From DASWFI01 sp036394315 (lineage in GTDB: Bacteria; Patescibacteriota; Doudnabacteria; UBA920; O2-02-FULL-48-8), in assembly GCA_036394315.1 (NCBI GenBank), contig DASWFI010000097.1, positions 1-12,126 of the forward strand: DNA of 12,126 nt, given 5' to 3'. The translations under genes and the position numbers were made by a program. The first letter of the stretch is position 1. Every line of letters begins with the position of its first letter. This document shows, piece by piece, positions 6,512 through 12,126 of this stretch. Under the pieces are notes generated by a model. That model made no database searches. It saw only the letters and a list, made by a program, of their open reading frames with translations, and was not told where the DNA came from.

Positions 6512-7495
6512 ATGAAAATTAGCTTTGTAATTCCAGCTTATAATGAAGAAAAATTCCTTCGTCCTTGCCTGCAATCTATTTTAGATGAGGCACGGGCTGC
6601 TTCGCACTTGGTTGAGATTATCGTGGTTAATAACGCCAGCACTGACTCCACCAAACAAGTAGCCTTGTCGTTTCCAGGGGTAATCGTAGTTGATGAACTT
6701 AAAAAAGGTTTGACGCATGCCCGGGTTGCGGGTTTTCGGGCCGCCACCGGAGATTTGGTGGCCAATCTCGATGCTGATTCCATGCTCACCCCCGGATGGA
6801 TAAACAATGTCGTAAATCAATTTTTGCGCCGACCGCAGCTGGTAGCTGTCAGTGGCCCCGTGATTTATCATGATATGTCCCTGGGCTCAAATTTGCTTAT
6901 CCGGATATACTACTACGCAGCTTACGTAAATTATTTCCTCAATCGTTTATTGTTTCGAGTTTGTGTTCTCGCGCAAGGAAGCAATCTGACCGTGAAAAAA
7001 TTTGCTCTGGATAAAATCGGCGGTTACAACGATAAAATTGTTTTTTATGGCGAGGACACGGAACTAGGGAGAAGGATTTCCAAAATCGGTCCTGTGTTGT
7101 TTACCTTTAAAATTCCGATATATACCTCGGGCAGAAGATTCTACTCCGAAGGATTGATCGTCACAGGTTTTAATTACGCTTTAAACTTTTTTTGGATTAA
7201 TCTTTTCAGAAGACCTTACCATCAAGTTTATACGGACGTCCGCCAGCAAACAGAGAAAACCGCCACCACGAATATGGGTACCTTAAATAGTACTCTGACC
7301 GCGATAATAATCATAGTCGCAATCTGGTCCGGCGTCTTCTTGTTTTATGGAGCGCGTACCAGTACCGCGGCTGCCTTAGGGTCCAGGATCCATACTATCG
7401 AAATAAAAGGTCGTCATTCTTGGATAGTGCGTTCGGTCAATCACGCTTACCATAAAACCACCGCTAATATAAACAAGCGTATTGATCGACGATAA
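6512..7495 (+). CDS. GT2 family glycosyltransferase with C-terminal membrane segment
   Basis: The 327-residue enzyme is a paralog of the gene at 3152. MKISFVIPAYNEE, VVNNASTDST (38-47), DADS (87-90), IGGY (169-172) and GEDTE (180-184) fall at the same residue numbers in both, an essentially gapless match to about residue 236. It differs in a C-terminal extension: a 20-residue hydrophobic segment (about 261-280) and a basic tail (about 291-327), which should tether it to the membrane. The frame stays open upstream to an ATG at 6440, but those 24 residues overlap the preceding gene's end and its terminator. The start at 6512 matches the paralog and sits six bases after a TATAAT. The deacetylase gene follows after 6 bases. 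Confidence 0.87.
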   Translation: MKISFVIPAYNEEKFLRPCLQSILDEARAASHLVEIIVVNNASTDSTKQVALSFPGVIVVDELKKGLTHARVAGFRAATGDLVANLDADSMLTPGWINNVVNQFLRRPQLVAVSGPVIYHDMSLGSNLLIRIYYYAAYVNYFLNRLLFRVCVLAQGSNLTVKKFALDKIGGYNDKIVFYGEDTELGRRISKIGPVLFTFKIPIYTSGRRFYSEGLIVTGFNYALNFFWINLFRRPYHQVYTDVRQQTEKTATTNMGTLNSTLTAIIIIVAIWSGVFLFYGARTSTAAALGSRIHTIEIKGRHSWIVRSVNHAYHKTTANINKRIDRR

Positions 7496-7501
7496 TAACT
7501 T

Positions 7502-8173
7502 ATGACGAAAGTAATTTATTTAACTTTCGACGATGGGCCGAATGAACCATACACTTCACAAATTTTGGACTTGCTTGCAGAATACAATGCCAAGGCCACT
7601 TTTTTTGTAATTGGGAAGAATGTTGAAAAATACCCGGAAGTGACCAAAAGAATAGTCCTGGCTGGCCATGCCATCGGGATTCATTCTTACACTCATAACC
7701 CGGTCAAAGTGATATTGGGCCAGCTTATGGAAGAAATTGCGCTCACCGAAGCACTGATAAAAAAATATACTGGAGTGGAGACTAAACTTTACCGTTCACC
7801 TTGGGGGATTACTATGCCATGGCTTGGGACTAAACTTAGAGCAGCGGGCTATGCCCTGTTTCATTGGGATATTATGGCGCATGATTGGTGGCAGCCCTCA
7901 GTAGAATTTATAAGTTCGCATATTGTACAGCGAGCATTTCCAGGCGCTGTGATTTTATTGCATGACGGCGATCAGCTTAATTCCGGAAGCAGGAAAAATA
8001 CGATTGAAAGCCTACGAATAATCTTGAAAGAGCTTATAAGTTCCGGCTATTCATTTGAAGTCTTGCCTAAAGAGTTAGCTAAATCACCGAAGTCATTGAT
8101 TGTAGACAACTGGAAGGGTATTATGTATCTGGTAAGGAATCTGAAAATAAGTGGAAATAAACATGGAAAATAA
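7502..8173 (+). CDS. NodB-domain polysaccharide deacetylase without export signal
   Basis: The 223-residue CE4-type enzyme should remove N-acetyl (or formyl) groups from an amino sugar using a divalent metal. The five family motifs are visible: TFDDGP (8-13, catalytic base D10 and metal ligand D11), HSYTH (61-65, metal histidines), RSPWG (98-102), the D-W region HWDIMAHDWW (121-130) and LLHDG (152-156, catalytic His). It begins directly with the NodB domain and has no signal peptide or membrane helix. It therefore probably acts in the cytosol or on the inner membrane face, as ArnD-like enzymes do on lipid-linked sugars. It sits between a membrane-tethered GT2 gene (6-base gap) and a PAP2 phosphatase (11-base overlap), which fits that idea. 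No Shine-Dalgarno sequence precedes the ATG. Confidence 0.9.
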   Translation: MTKVIYLTFDDGPNEPYTSQILDLLAEYNAKATFFVIGKNVEKYPEVTKRIVLAGHAIGIHSYTHNPVKVILGQLMEEIALTEALIKKYTGVETKLYRSPWGITMPWLGTKLRAAGYALFHWDIMAHDWWQPSVEFISSHIVQRAFPGAVILLHDGDQLNSGSRKNTIESLRIILKELISSGYSFEVLPKELAKSPKSLIVDNWKGIMYLVRNLKISGNKHGK

Positions 8174-8786
8174 ATCATATAGTAAATCTTTATTAGTCGG
8201 AGCAGCGTTTTTTATTTTAGCCTTAGTTATCAATTATTTTGCCAGTATGTATGCTGCTGAGCGCGTGAGTCATCCGGTGACGGACATTATTTTGAGCAAT
8301 GTTCCGGTGAAGAATGTGAATCAAATAATTATTTATACCACTCTCGTACTTTTGATAATCGGGCTCAGAGCTCTTATAAAAAATCCAAAAATGATACCTT
8401 ATGTTCTAAAATCCCTTGCACTGTTTATCGTAATCCGAGCTGTATTTATAACTCTGACTCATCTTGGCCCGTTTGCCCCACAGCTAGCTCTCTCATCCAA
8501 CCTCATTGCCAGCGTAGGATTGGGCGGCGCCGGTGACTTATTTTTTTCCGGCCACACCGGCATGCCATTTTTGTTAGCCTTGGTTTTTTGGGAGCATAAA
8601 CCATTGCGAGTGGTTTTCCTGGCTGGTTCGCTGATATTGGGGGTTAGTGTGTTATTGGGGCACTTGCATTATTCAATTGATGTTTTGGCCGCTTACTTTA
8701 TCACTTATACTATATTCCATCTTTCAAAAATATTTTTCGCGGACGATTGGAATCTTTTTAATTCAAAACCTCTGAAAGAACATTAG
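8163..8786 (+). CDS. PAP2-superfamily membrane phosphatase, sphingomyelin synthase-like (PAP2_C) type
   Basis: The 207-residue protein has about six hydrophobic segments and the PAP2-type active site: FFSGHTG (127-133) and HLHYSID (167-173), whose H-Y-x-x-D pattern is typical of the sphingomyelin-synthase-like branch. An Arg at 92 and the THLGP stretch (99-103) may supply the upstream motif. Such enzymes hydrolyse or transfer lipid phosphate groups on the outer side of the membrane, for example recycling undecaprenyl pyrophosphate or moving a head group. An in-frame GTG at 8151 would add four residues, but the ATG at 8163 has GGAA upstream and is preferred. It overlaps the deacetylase by 11 bases and ends inside a terminator, closing the GT2-deacetylase-phosphatase unit. 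Confidence 0.82.
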   Translation: MENKSYSKSLLVGAAFFILALVINYFASMYAAERVSHPVTDIILSNVPVKNVNQIIIYTTLVLLIIGLRALIKNPKMIPYVLKSLALFIVIRAVFITLTHLGPFAPQLALSSNLIASVGLGGAGDLFFSGHTGMPFLLALVFWEHKPLRVVFLAGSLILGVSVLLGHLHYSIDVLAAYFITYTIFHLSKIFFADDWNLFNSKPLKEH

Positions 8787-8801
8787 TAATGCGGGGTTTT
8801 T
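8765..8801 (+). terminator. Terminator overlapping the end of the PAP2 gene
   Basis: AAAACCTC (8765-8772) pairs with GGGGTTTT (8793-8800) with one wobble. An inner CATT/AATG stem is possible, and the stretch ends in five T at 8797-8801. The PAP2 stop codon lies inside the hairpin. A perfect 14-base palindrome (8799-8812) fills the gap to the convergent ABC-F stop and may help ending on the other strand. Confidence 0.6.
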
Positions 8802-8812
8802 AAGTACTTAAA

Positions 8813-10279
8813 TTAAATTGAGTCCAGGTCGAGGGTTTCGTCGATGCGGACTTGGGATACGAAGTCAGGGATGTGGGAGACCATGACCATAGCACCTTTG
8901 TATTGATTCAGAGCTTGAGCAATAACCGGCAAATGGCGAAAGTTAATGTGATTAGTCGGTTCATCCAGGATCAGCAGGCCAGGACGTAAAAGAACCAGTC
9001 GGCAGAACGACAATAATCCCTTCTGGCCTTCGGATAAAGCTTTGATCGGAGTGCCTAGCAGTTTTCCGGTCAGGAGAAATCCTGCAGCCGTGGCTCGTAG
9101 AGCATGTTCGTCTTTCGCTTTCATCACTTCGAGAAGCGAATCAAAAGCTGTCTGCTCAAAATCAAAGTTGCTGAAATCCTGTTTGTAATAACCGATCAAT
9201 ACATCTTTGGCAATGCTAAATCCCTCGCCTTTACCTTGAGCTAGTTTTTCCAAAAGCGTACTTTTACCAATGCCATTGGGGCCTGATACTAAAACATGGG
9301 TATTTTTTCGAACGATTAATTCCAGGTCTTTCGAAATTTTCTTGTGATTTTTAATCGATGAGATAGAACTGAATTCCAGAATTTTTCCATCGAAGTGTTT
9401 ATCAAATTCTTGGACTGGTATATCAAATTCCCGGATGGACTTATCTTCTTTCCGAACGCTGACGATATTTTCTTCCGCTTCTTCCGCTGCTTCGCGCATG
9501 CGTTTGGCTACAGCCCGCAGTTTGCCGCCTTTGTGGGCGAATACTTCCGCCTGTGTTCGTTTTTCCTGGATCTGCATCTGCATGCGAGCGTTCTGTAAAT
9601 TCTCCCGCTTGATCCGTTCTTCAATTTCTTTTACCACGTCATAATAATTGCCGGCGTATTGTTCTATTTTATGAGTGAACACATCCAGGTATAAAACGCC
9701 GTCGGAAAAAGCATTCAAAAAATCGGCATCATGGGAAATGACGATGCAGGTTTTTTCATACATCATCAGAAAGCCGGTCAGATGCTCAATTCCTTGCTGG
9801 TCTAGATTGTTGGTCGGCTCATCCAGGAGTAAAATGTCAGGATGCTGGATGAGTGCGTGGGCCAGGAGCAACCTCGCTTGTTGGCCGCCGGAAAATTCTT
9901 TAATTTTTTTATCCAAGGGCAATTTTACATTCACGACTTCGAAAACTTCGTTGATGAGTTTATCAAGATTATATCTTTCTTCTTTAAAAGCAGTGGCGAA
10001 ATATTCGCGGACAGTAAGATCGAGCATTTCTAGCGGCATGACCTGGCGAGCGACTGCGATACTGACGTTTTTGGGTGTCAGATATATTGCGCCGCTGACT
10101 GGCTTGAGTTCGCCAGTAATTAACTTGAATAGCGAACTTTTGCCCGCGCCATTCTGCCCCATAAGTGTAATTCGGCTTCCTGCGCGCACGGAAAAACCGG
10201 CTTCTTCCAGGACAGGTTTTTCATGCCCGTATTCAAAGCTGACATCGGAGAATCTTAAAATCACGTTATCATTTGCCAT
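8813..10279 (-). CDS. ABC-F family ATPase (ribosome-associated type)
   Basis: The 488-residue protein has two ATPase domains and no membrane segment, as expected of ABC-F translation factors that act at the ribosomal E site. Domain 1 has Walker A GQNGAGKS (41-48), signature FSGGQQAR (129-136), Walker B LLLDEPTNNLD (150-160) and H183. A charged linker (about 215-280) rich in Arg, Lys and Glu is the expected helical hairpin. Domain 2 has GPNGIGKS (333-340), LSEGQKG (416-422), LLILDEPTNHIN (435-446) and H469. The second signature (LSEGQ) and the HIPDF after H469 depart from the usual LSGGQ and HDRxF. The frame is open 71 codons further upstream, but that stretch is poor and contains the promoter, so the start is set at 10279. 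It could be a housekeeping factor or a resistance-type ABC-F. Confidence 0.88.
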   Translation of the reverse strand: MANDNVILRFSDVSFEYGHEKPVLEEAGFSVRAGSRITLMGQNGAGKSSLFKLITGELKPVSGAIYLTPKNVSIAVARQVMPLEMLDLTVREYFATAFKEERYNLDKLINEVFEVVNVKLPLDKKIKEFSGGQQARLLLAHALIQHPDILLLDEPTNNLDQQGIEHLTGFLMMYEKTCIVISHDADFLNAFSDGVLYLDVFTHKIEQYAGNYYDVVKEIEERIKRENLQNARMQMQIQEKRTQAEVFAHKGGKLRAVAKRMREAAEEAEENIVSVRKEDKSIREFDIPVQEFDKHFDGKILEFSSISSIKNHKKISKDLELIVRKNTHVLVSGPNGIGKSTLLEKLAQGKGEGFSIAKDVLIGYYKQDFSNFDFEQTAFDSLLEVMKAKDEHALRATAAGFLLTGKLLGTPIKALSEGQKGLLSFCRLVLLRPGLLILDEPTNHINFRHLPVIAQALNQYKGAMVMVSHIPDFVSQVRIDETLDLDSI

Positions 10280-10289
10280 ACGAGGTCTA

Positions 10290-10318
10290 ATGATACAGTT
10301 TTTTGGCCTATCAGTCAA
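10290..10318 (-). promoter_or_regulatory. Promoter of the ABC-F gene, near-leaderless
   Basis: On the minus strand TTGACT (10313-10318) and TATCAT (10290-10295) are 17 bases apart, both five of six consensus. The ATG is ten bases beyond the -10, so the leader would be about three or four bases and could hold no ribosome binding site. Confidence 0.65.
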
Positions 10319-10347
10319 TCCCTGGCGTAGCAATTGCTGGCGTTGTT

Positions 10348-10356
10348 TGATATACT
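10348..10356 (+). promoter_or_regulatory. Extended -10 promoter for the M29 aminopeptidase
   Basis: TGA-TATACT is an extended -10 element in the divergent gap, about 40 bases before the ATG. No good -35 is seen. A second candidate, TAAAAT at 10382-10387, lies nine bases before the ATG. Confidence 0.4.
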
Positions 10357-10396
10357 CAATAGCAGGAAAATAATACTTAGATAAAATTGAACGGAC

Positions 10397-11617
10397 ATGA
10401 TTAAAACATACACCCCACCTCAGAAGATTTTGAAAAATTACGCGGATGTGCTGGTAAACTTTGCGCTCAACAGCGGCAAGGGGATTAAGCATGGCGAAGT
10501 AGTGATGATCACGGCTTATGAATACGCCAAGCCCTTGTTTTTGGAGCTATACCGCGCAGTTTTGAAAGCCGGAGGGCATGTCATTCCTTCTTATCATCCC
10601 GATCAGCATCCAAAATTTAATTTTGAAAAAGAATTTTTCGTAAACGCAGAAGATCATCAGATCACATTTTTTCCAGCCAGATATATGCGGGGAATCATCG
10701 ATCAGATCGACCATTCTATTTATGTTTTGAGCGAAACGGATAAAAAATCCCTCGCTGGAGTGGATCCAGTCAAAATTATGGCTCACGGCGAATCCCGCAA
10801 ACTCGCTCGCGAGTGGATGCAGGAAAAAGAGCACAAAGGCAAATTCACCTGGACATTGGCCTTATACGGAACACCGGCTGAAGCGGCGGAAGCGGGTTTG
10901 AGTGAGAAAGAATATTGGAACCAAATTATCAAAGCTTGTTTTCTGGACTACGCCAACCCCGTGGCTCAGTGGAAATCAGTGCAGAAAAGTTTAGAATCCT
11001 ACATCCAAAAACTGAATCGGATGAAGATCGATAAAGTTCATATTGAGGGTCTGGATGCGAATTTGTGGATTAAGATCGGAGAAAAACGCCAGTGGCTGGG
11101 AGGATCCGGACGGAATGTTCCGAGTTTTGAAATTTTCACTTCTCCGGATTGGCGCGGCACGAATGGCTGGATGCGCTTCAATCAGCCGCTTTACCGGTAC
11201 GGACAAATGGTAACCGGCATATATTTGGAATTCAAAAATGGTATCGTGGTAAAAGCCAAAGCAAAAAAGAACGAGAAGTTTCTAAAACAGATGATTGCCA
11301 CACCCAATGCCAACAAGTTGGGGGAATTTTCCATGACAGACAGAAGATTTTCCCGGATTGATAAATTTATGGCCGAGACTTTGTTTGACGAAAATATCGG
11401 CGGAGCTTATGGCAACAGCCACGTGGCTTTGGGTATGTCTTATGTGGACACTTATGCAGGTGACCCATCGAAGCTTTCGAAATCCCAAAAAGCCAAACTT
11501 GGCTACAACGATTCTTCCGTTCACACGGATGTGGTTTCCACTACGCCCCGGAAGGTCACGGCATATATGGGTAGTAAACAAAGAGTTATTTACGACCACG
11601 GCCAGTATACTTTTTAA
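10397..11617 (+). CDS. M29 family metallo-aminopeptidase (AmpS/aminopeptidase T-like)
   Basis: The 406-residue enzyme should remove N-terminal amino acids from peptides with a two-metal centre in the cytosol. It has no signal peptide or membrane helix, and its length matches the family. The expected ligands are present in order: E245 in N-V-P-S-F-E (240-245), E310 in LGEFSMTD, H342 in NSHVALG, and H376 with D378 in SSVHTDVV. Y349 lies near the usual catalytic tyrosine. The ATG lies just after the AT-rich divergent promoter region and yields the usual family N-terminus. The gene stands alone: the ABC-F gene diverges from it, and the Cys-rich gene downstream has its own promoter. A role in peptide scavenging is likely for a host-dependent CPR-type cell, but that is inference. 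Confidence 0.92.
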   Translation: MIKTYTPPQKILKNYADVLVNFALNSGKGIKHGEVVMITAYEYAKPLFLELYRAVLKAGGHVIPSYHPDQHPKFNFEKEFFVNAEDHQITFFPARYMRGIIDQIDHSIYVLSETDKKSLAGVDPVKIMAHGESRKLAREWMQEKEHKGKFTWTLALYGTPAEAAEAGLSEKEYWNQIIKACFLDYANPVAQWKSVQKSLESYIQKLNRMKIDKVHIEGLDANLWIKIGEKRQWLGGSGRNVPSFEIFTSPDWRGTNGWMRFNQPLYRYGQMVTGIYLEFKNGIVVKAKAKKNEKFLKQMIATPNANKLGEFSMTDRRFSRIDKFMAETLFDENIGGAYGNSHVALGMSYVDTYAGDPSKLSKSQKAKLGYNDSSVHTDVVSTTPRKVTAYMGSKQRVIYDHGQYTF

Positions 11618-11622
11618 TTTTG

Positions 11623-11631
11623 TGATATAAT
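11623..11631 (+). promoter_or_regulatory. Extended -10 promoter for the Cys-rich small protein
   Basis: TGA-TATAAT is a perfect extended -10. No clear -35 is seen. Transcription would start near 11638, giving a leader of about 43 bases with a strong ribosome binding site. Confidence 0.6.
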
Positions 11632-11667
11632 ACATTCGTTCAGTTAGCGGTCACGAAACAAAAACCT

Positions 11668-11674
11668 GGAGGGG
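11668..11674 (+). promoter_or_regulatory. Strong Shine-Dalgarno site
   Basis: GGAGGGG lies 6-8 bases before the ATG at 11681. It is the best ribosome binding site in the window and contrasts with the weak or absent sites of the other genes, so it fixes this start. Confidence 0.8.
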
Positions 11675-11680
11675 AAAAAC

Positions 11681-11965
11681 ATGGCGCTGCCACTCGTGTG
11701 GGTTGAGCCGTTGGACCTCCCTCCAACGAAACGGCCCAAGTACTACAAAGTCTGTCCCATGTGCGCACGCTACTGGTGCAATATAGATGATTGCCAGGGC
11801 TGCGAGAGTTGCCACAAGGATTGTGCAGGGACCATGATCAATGGTGATTCACCGGTTCTAGAAGAAGTTTGTATGATTTGCCAACATCGGAATACGATGT
11901 GGCTTGCCGAGCAGGAGCCGACGATTCACCAACAGTCCGAGACCTTACTTAAGTTTTTTTCTTAA
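11681..11965 (+). CDS. Small nine-cysteine, probably zinc-binding protein, function unknown
   Basis: The 94-residue protein has CPMC (25-28) and CMIC (64-67) knuckles like the two halves of a zinc ribbon. Between them lies a dense C33, C38, C41, C44-H45, C48 cluster that could hold a second metal. The N-terminus is proline-rich, and the last 15 residues are polar and then end LLKFFS. No signal peptide is seen, so it is probably cytosolic. It has its own extended -10 promoter, the strongest ribosome binding site here, and a terminator that begins inside its last codons. Base composition is visibly more GC-rich than its neighbours. The family is not recognised. It may be a small RNA- or protein-binding zinc protein. 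Confidence 0.72.
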   Translation: MALPLVWVEPLDLPPTKRPKYYKVCPMCARYWCNIDDCQGCESCHKDCAGTMINGDSPVLEEVCMICQHRNTMWLAEQEPTIHQQSETLLKFFS

Positions 11966-11980
11966 GTCGGGTCTTTTTTT
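11940..11980 (+). terminator. Terminator overlapping the end of the Cys-rich gene
   Basis: AGACC (11940-11944) pairs with GGTCT (11970-11974), and ACTTAAG (11947-11953) with CTTAAGT (11961-11967) around seven T. Seven T follow at 11974-11980. The stop codon (11963-11965) lies in the inner stem, so the tail LLKFFS is encoded by terminator sequence. Confidence 0.85.
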
Positions 11981-11989
11981 GGAATAAAA

Positions 11990-12066
11990 TGACGTCCTCC
12001 CCGGGCTGAAGCCCGGGGTTTCCTTTGCTTGAGCTAACACCACCTCGTCTTCGCTCGGGCTCAAGC
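11990..12066 (-). ncRNA. Possible 3' part of a TnpB guide (omega) RNA
   Basis: In TnpB elements the omega RNA scaffold covers the 3' end of tnpB and the region down to the right end. Here that region holds two strong stems (12027-12034 with 12059-12066, and 11999-12006 with 12011-12018) on the minus strand. This is inference from layout. The guide portion would be the flank to the left of about 11988. Confidence 0.3.
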
Positions 12067-12126
12067 TAGGATTCATGAGAATTCGGCAGTGATGTCTCTA
12101 CCTCTGTCATCTTTGTTTTGTCTGTC
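12066..12126 (-). CDS. Possible C-terminal fragment of a TnpB-like protein
   Basis: The minus-strand frame ending in TAG (12066-12068) gives a 19-residue tail ending SLPNSHES. A second minus frame ends at 12073 with DITAEFS, so the true frame cannot be fixed from so few codons. The assignment rests on the element end beside it, since TnpB tails are poorly conserved. The catalytic part lies outside the window. Confidence 0.3.
   Translation of the reverse strand, partial: TDKTKMTEVETSLPNSHES

Larger units (their letters stand above)
11988..12126 (-). mobile_element. Probable right end of an IS200/IS605-type (TnpB) element, continuing beyond the window
   Basis: Read on the minus strand, an open frame ends at 12066. 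It is followed by an inverted repeat GCTTGAGC/GCTCAAGC (12027-12034 with 12059-12066), then GGAAA and a perfect 8-bp hairpin CCCCGGGC/GCCCGGGG with a 4-base loop (11999-12018), then AGGACGTCA. A GC-rich hairpin of the form GGAA-CCCC...GGGGAGGA-GTCA after the transposon-protein stop is what I recall at right ends of IS200/IS605 and IS1341-type elements. The tip is probably near 11988-11990, about ten bases from the T-run of the Cys-rich gene. The element itself lies to the right. The hairpin could instead be an ordinary terminator. Confidence 0.5.

Noticed and set aside
9675..10373. 232-residue plus-strand frame opposite the ABC-F gene
   Set aside because: It is antisense to well-conserved ABC motifs, is rich in Ser and Arg, has no recognisable domain, and is a shadow of the real gene.
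10280..10492. In-frame extension of the ABC-F gene by 71 codons
   Set aside because: It crosses the ABC-F promoter (10290-10318) and runs into the divergent aminopeptidase gene; the family N-terminus begins at 10279.
11999..12026. The GC hairpin at the right end as a plain plus-strand terminator of the Cys-rich gene
   Set aside because: A complete terminator already ends at 11980, and the T-run after this hairpin is broken by CC; the surrounding inverted repeat and minus-strand layout fit an element end better, though this is not proven.
1..12126. CRISPR array, tRNA or rRNA genes
   Set aside because: No regularly spaced direct repeats, cloverleaf-like segments or conserved rRNA stretches were seen on reading through the window.

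Overview
The window looks like a piece of a small bacterial genome, most likely a Candidate Phyla Radiation (Patescibacteria, Parcubacteria-like) organism. This rests on AT-rich DNA (judged by eye), tight gene packing, few Shine-Dalgarno sequences, several promoters sitting almost on the start codon, and a gene repertoire typical of such genomes: GT2 glycosyltransferases, a NodB deacetylase, a MacB-type ABC transporter, an ABC-F protein, an M29 aminopeptidase and a Cys/His-rich membrane-anchored protein of unknown function. No rRNA, tRNA or marker gene is present, so the lineage is an inference.

Layout. Positions 3-134 hold the tail of a gene entering from the left. A clear promoter (206-234) then drives a two-gene unit: an anchored protein built from about 34-residue repeats carrying paired cysteines (298-1329), and a small lipoprotein with an OB-fold-like domain (1337-1777). 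A DedA-family membrane protein (1842-2429) faces a GT2 glycosyltransferase on the minus strand (2432-3112). Divergent from the latter is a second GT2 gene (3152-3916) coupled to a small membrane protein with intramembrane His-His and Asp-Glu pairs (3918-4355). A terminator at 4389-4416 overlaps the promoter of a MacB-like ABC exporter pair (4502-6447). Next come a third GT2 gene, paralogous to the second (6512-7495), a polysaccharide deacetylase (7502-8173) and a PAP2-type lipid phosphatase (8163-8786). A minus-strand ABC-F ATPase (8813-10279) is divergent from an M29 aminopeptidase (10397-11617). The right end carries a small nine-cysteine protein with the strongest ribosome binding site in the window (11681-11965), then what looks like the 3' end of an IS200/IS605-type TnpB element on the minus strand (about 11988-12126).

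How the genes may work together. From 2432 to 8786 most genes fit cell-envelope work: three GT2 enzymes, a deacetylase without an export signal, a PAP2 phosphatase, a DedA-type lipid-translocase relative and an ABC exporter. A plausible reading is assembly and modification of a lipid-linked sugar or surface glycan, with lipid carrier recycling. The substrate cannot be read from the sequence.

The most unusual items are the paired-cysteine repeat protein with its HExxH-like and HGxGH motifs, the set of near-leaderless promoters, the structured leader in front of the ABC exporter, the small Cys-rich protein whose coding end is also its terminator, and the TnpB/omega-RNA-like end at the right border.
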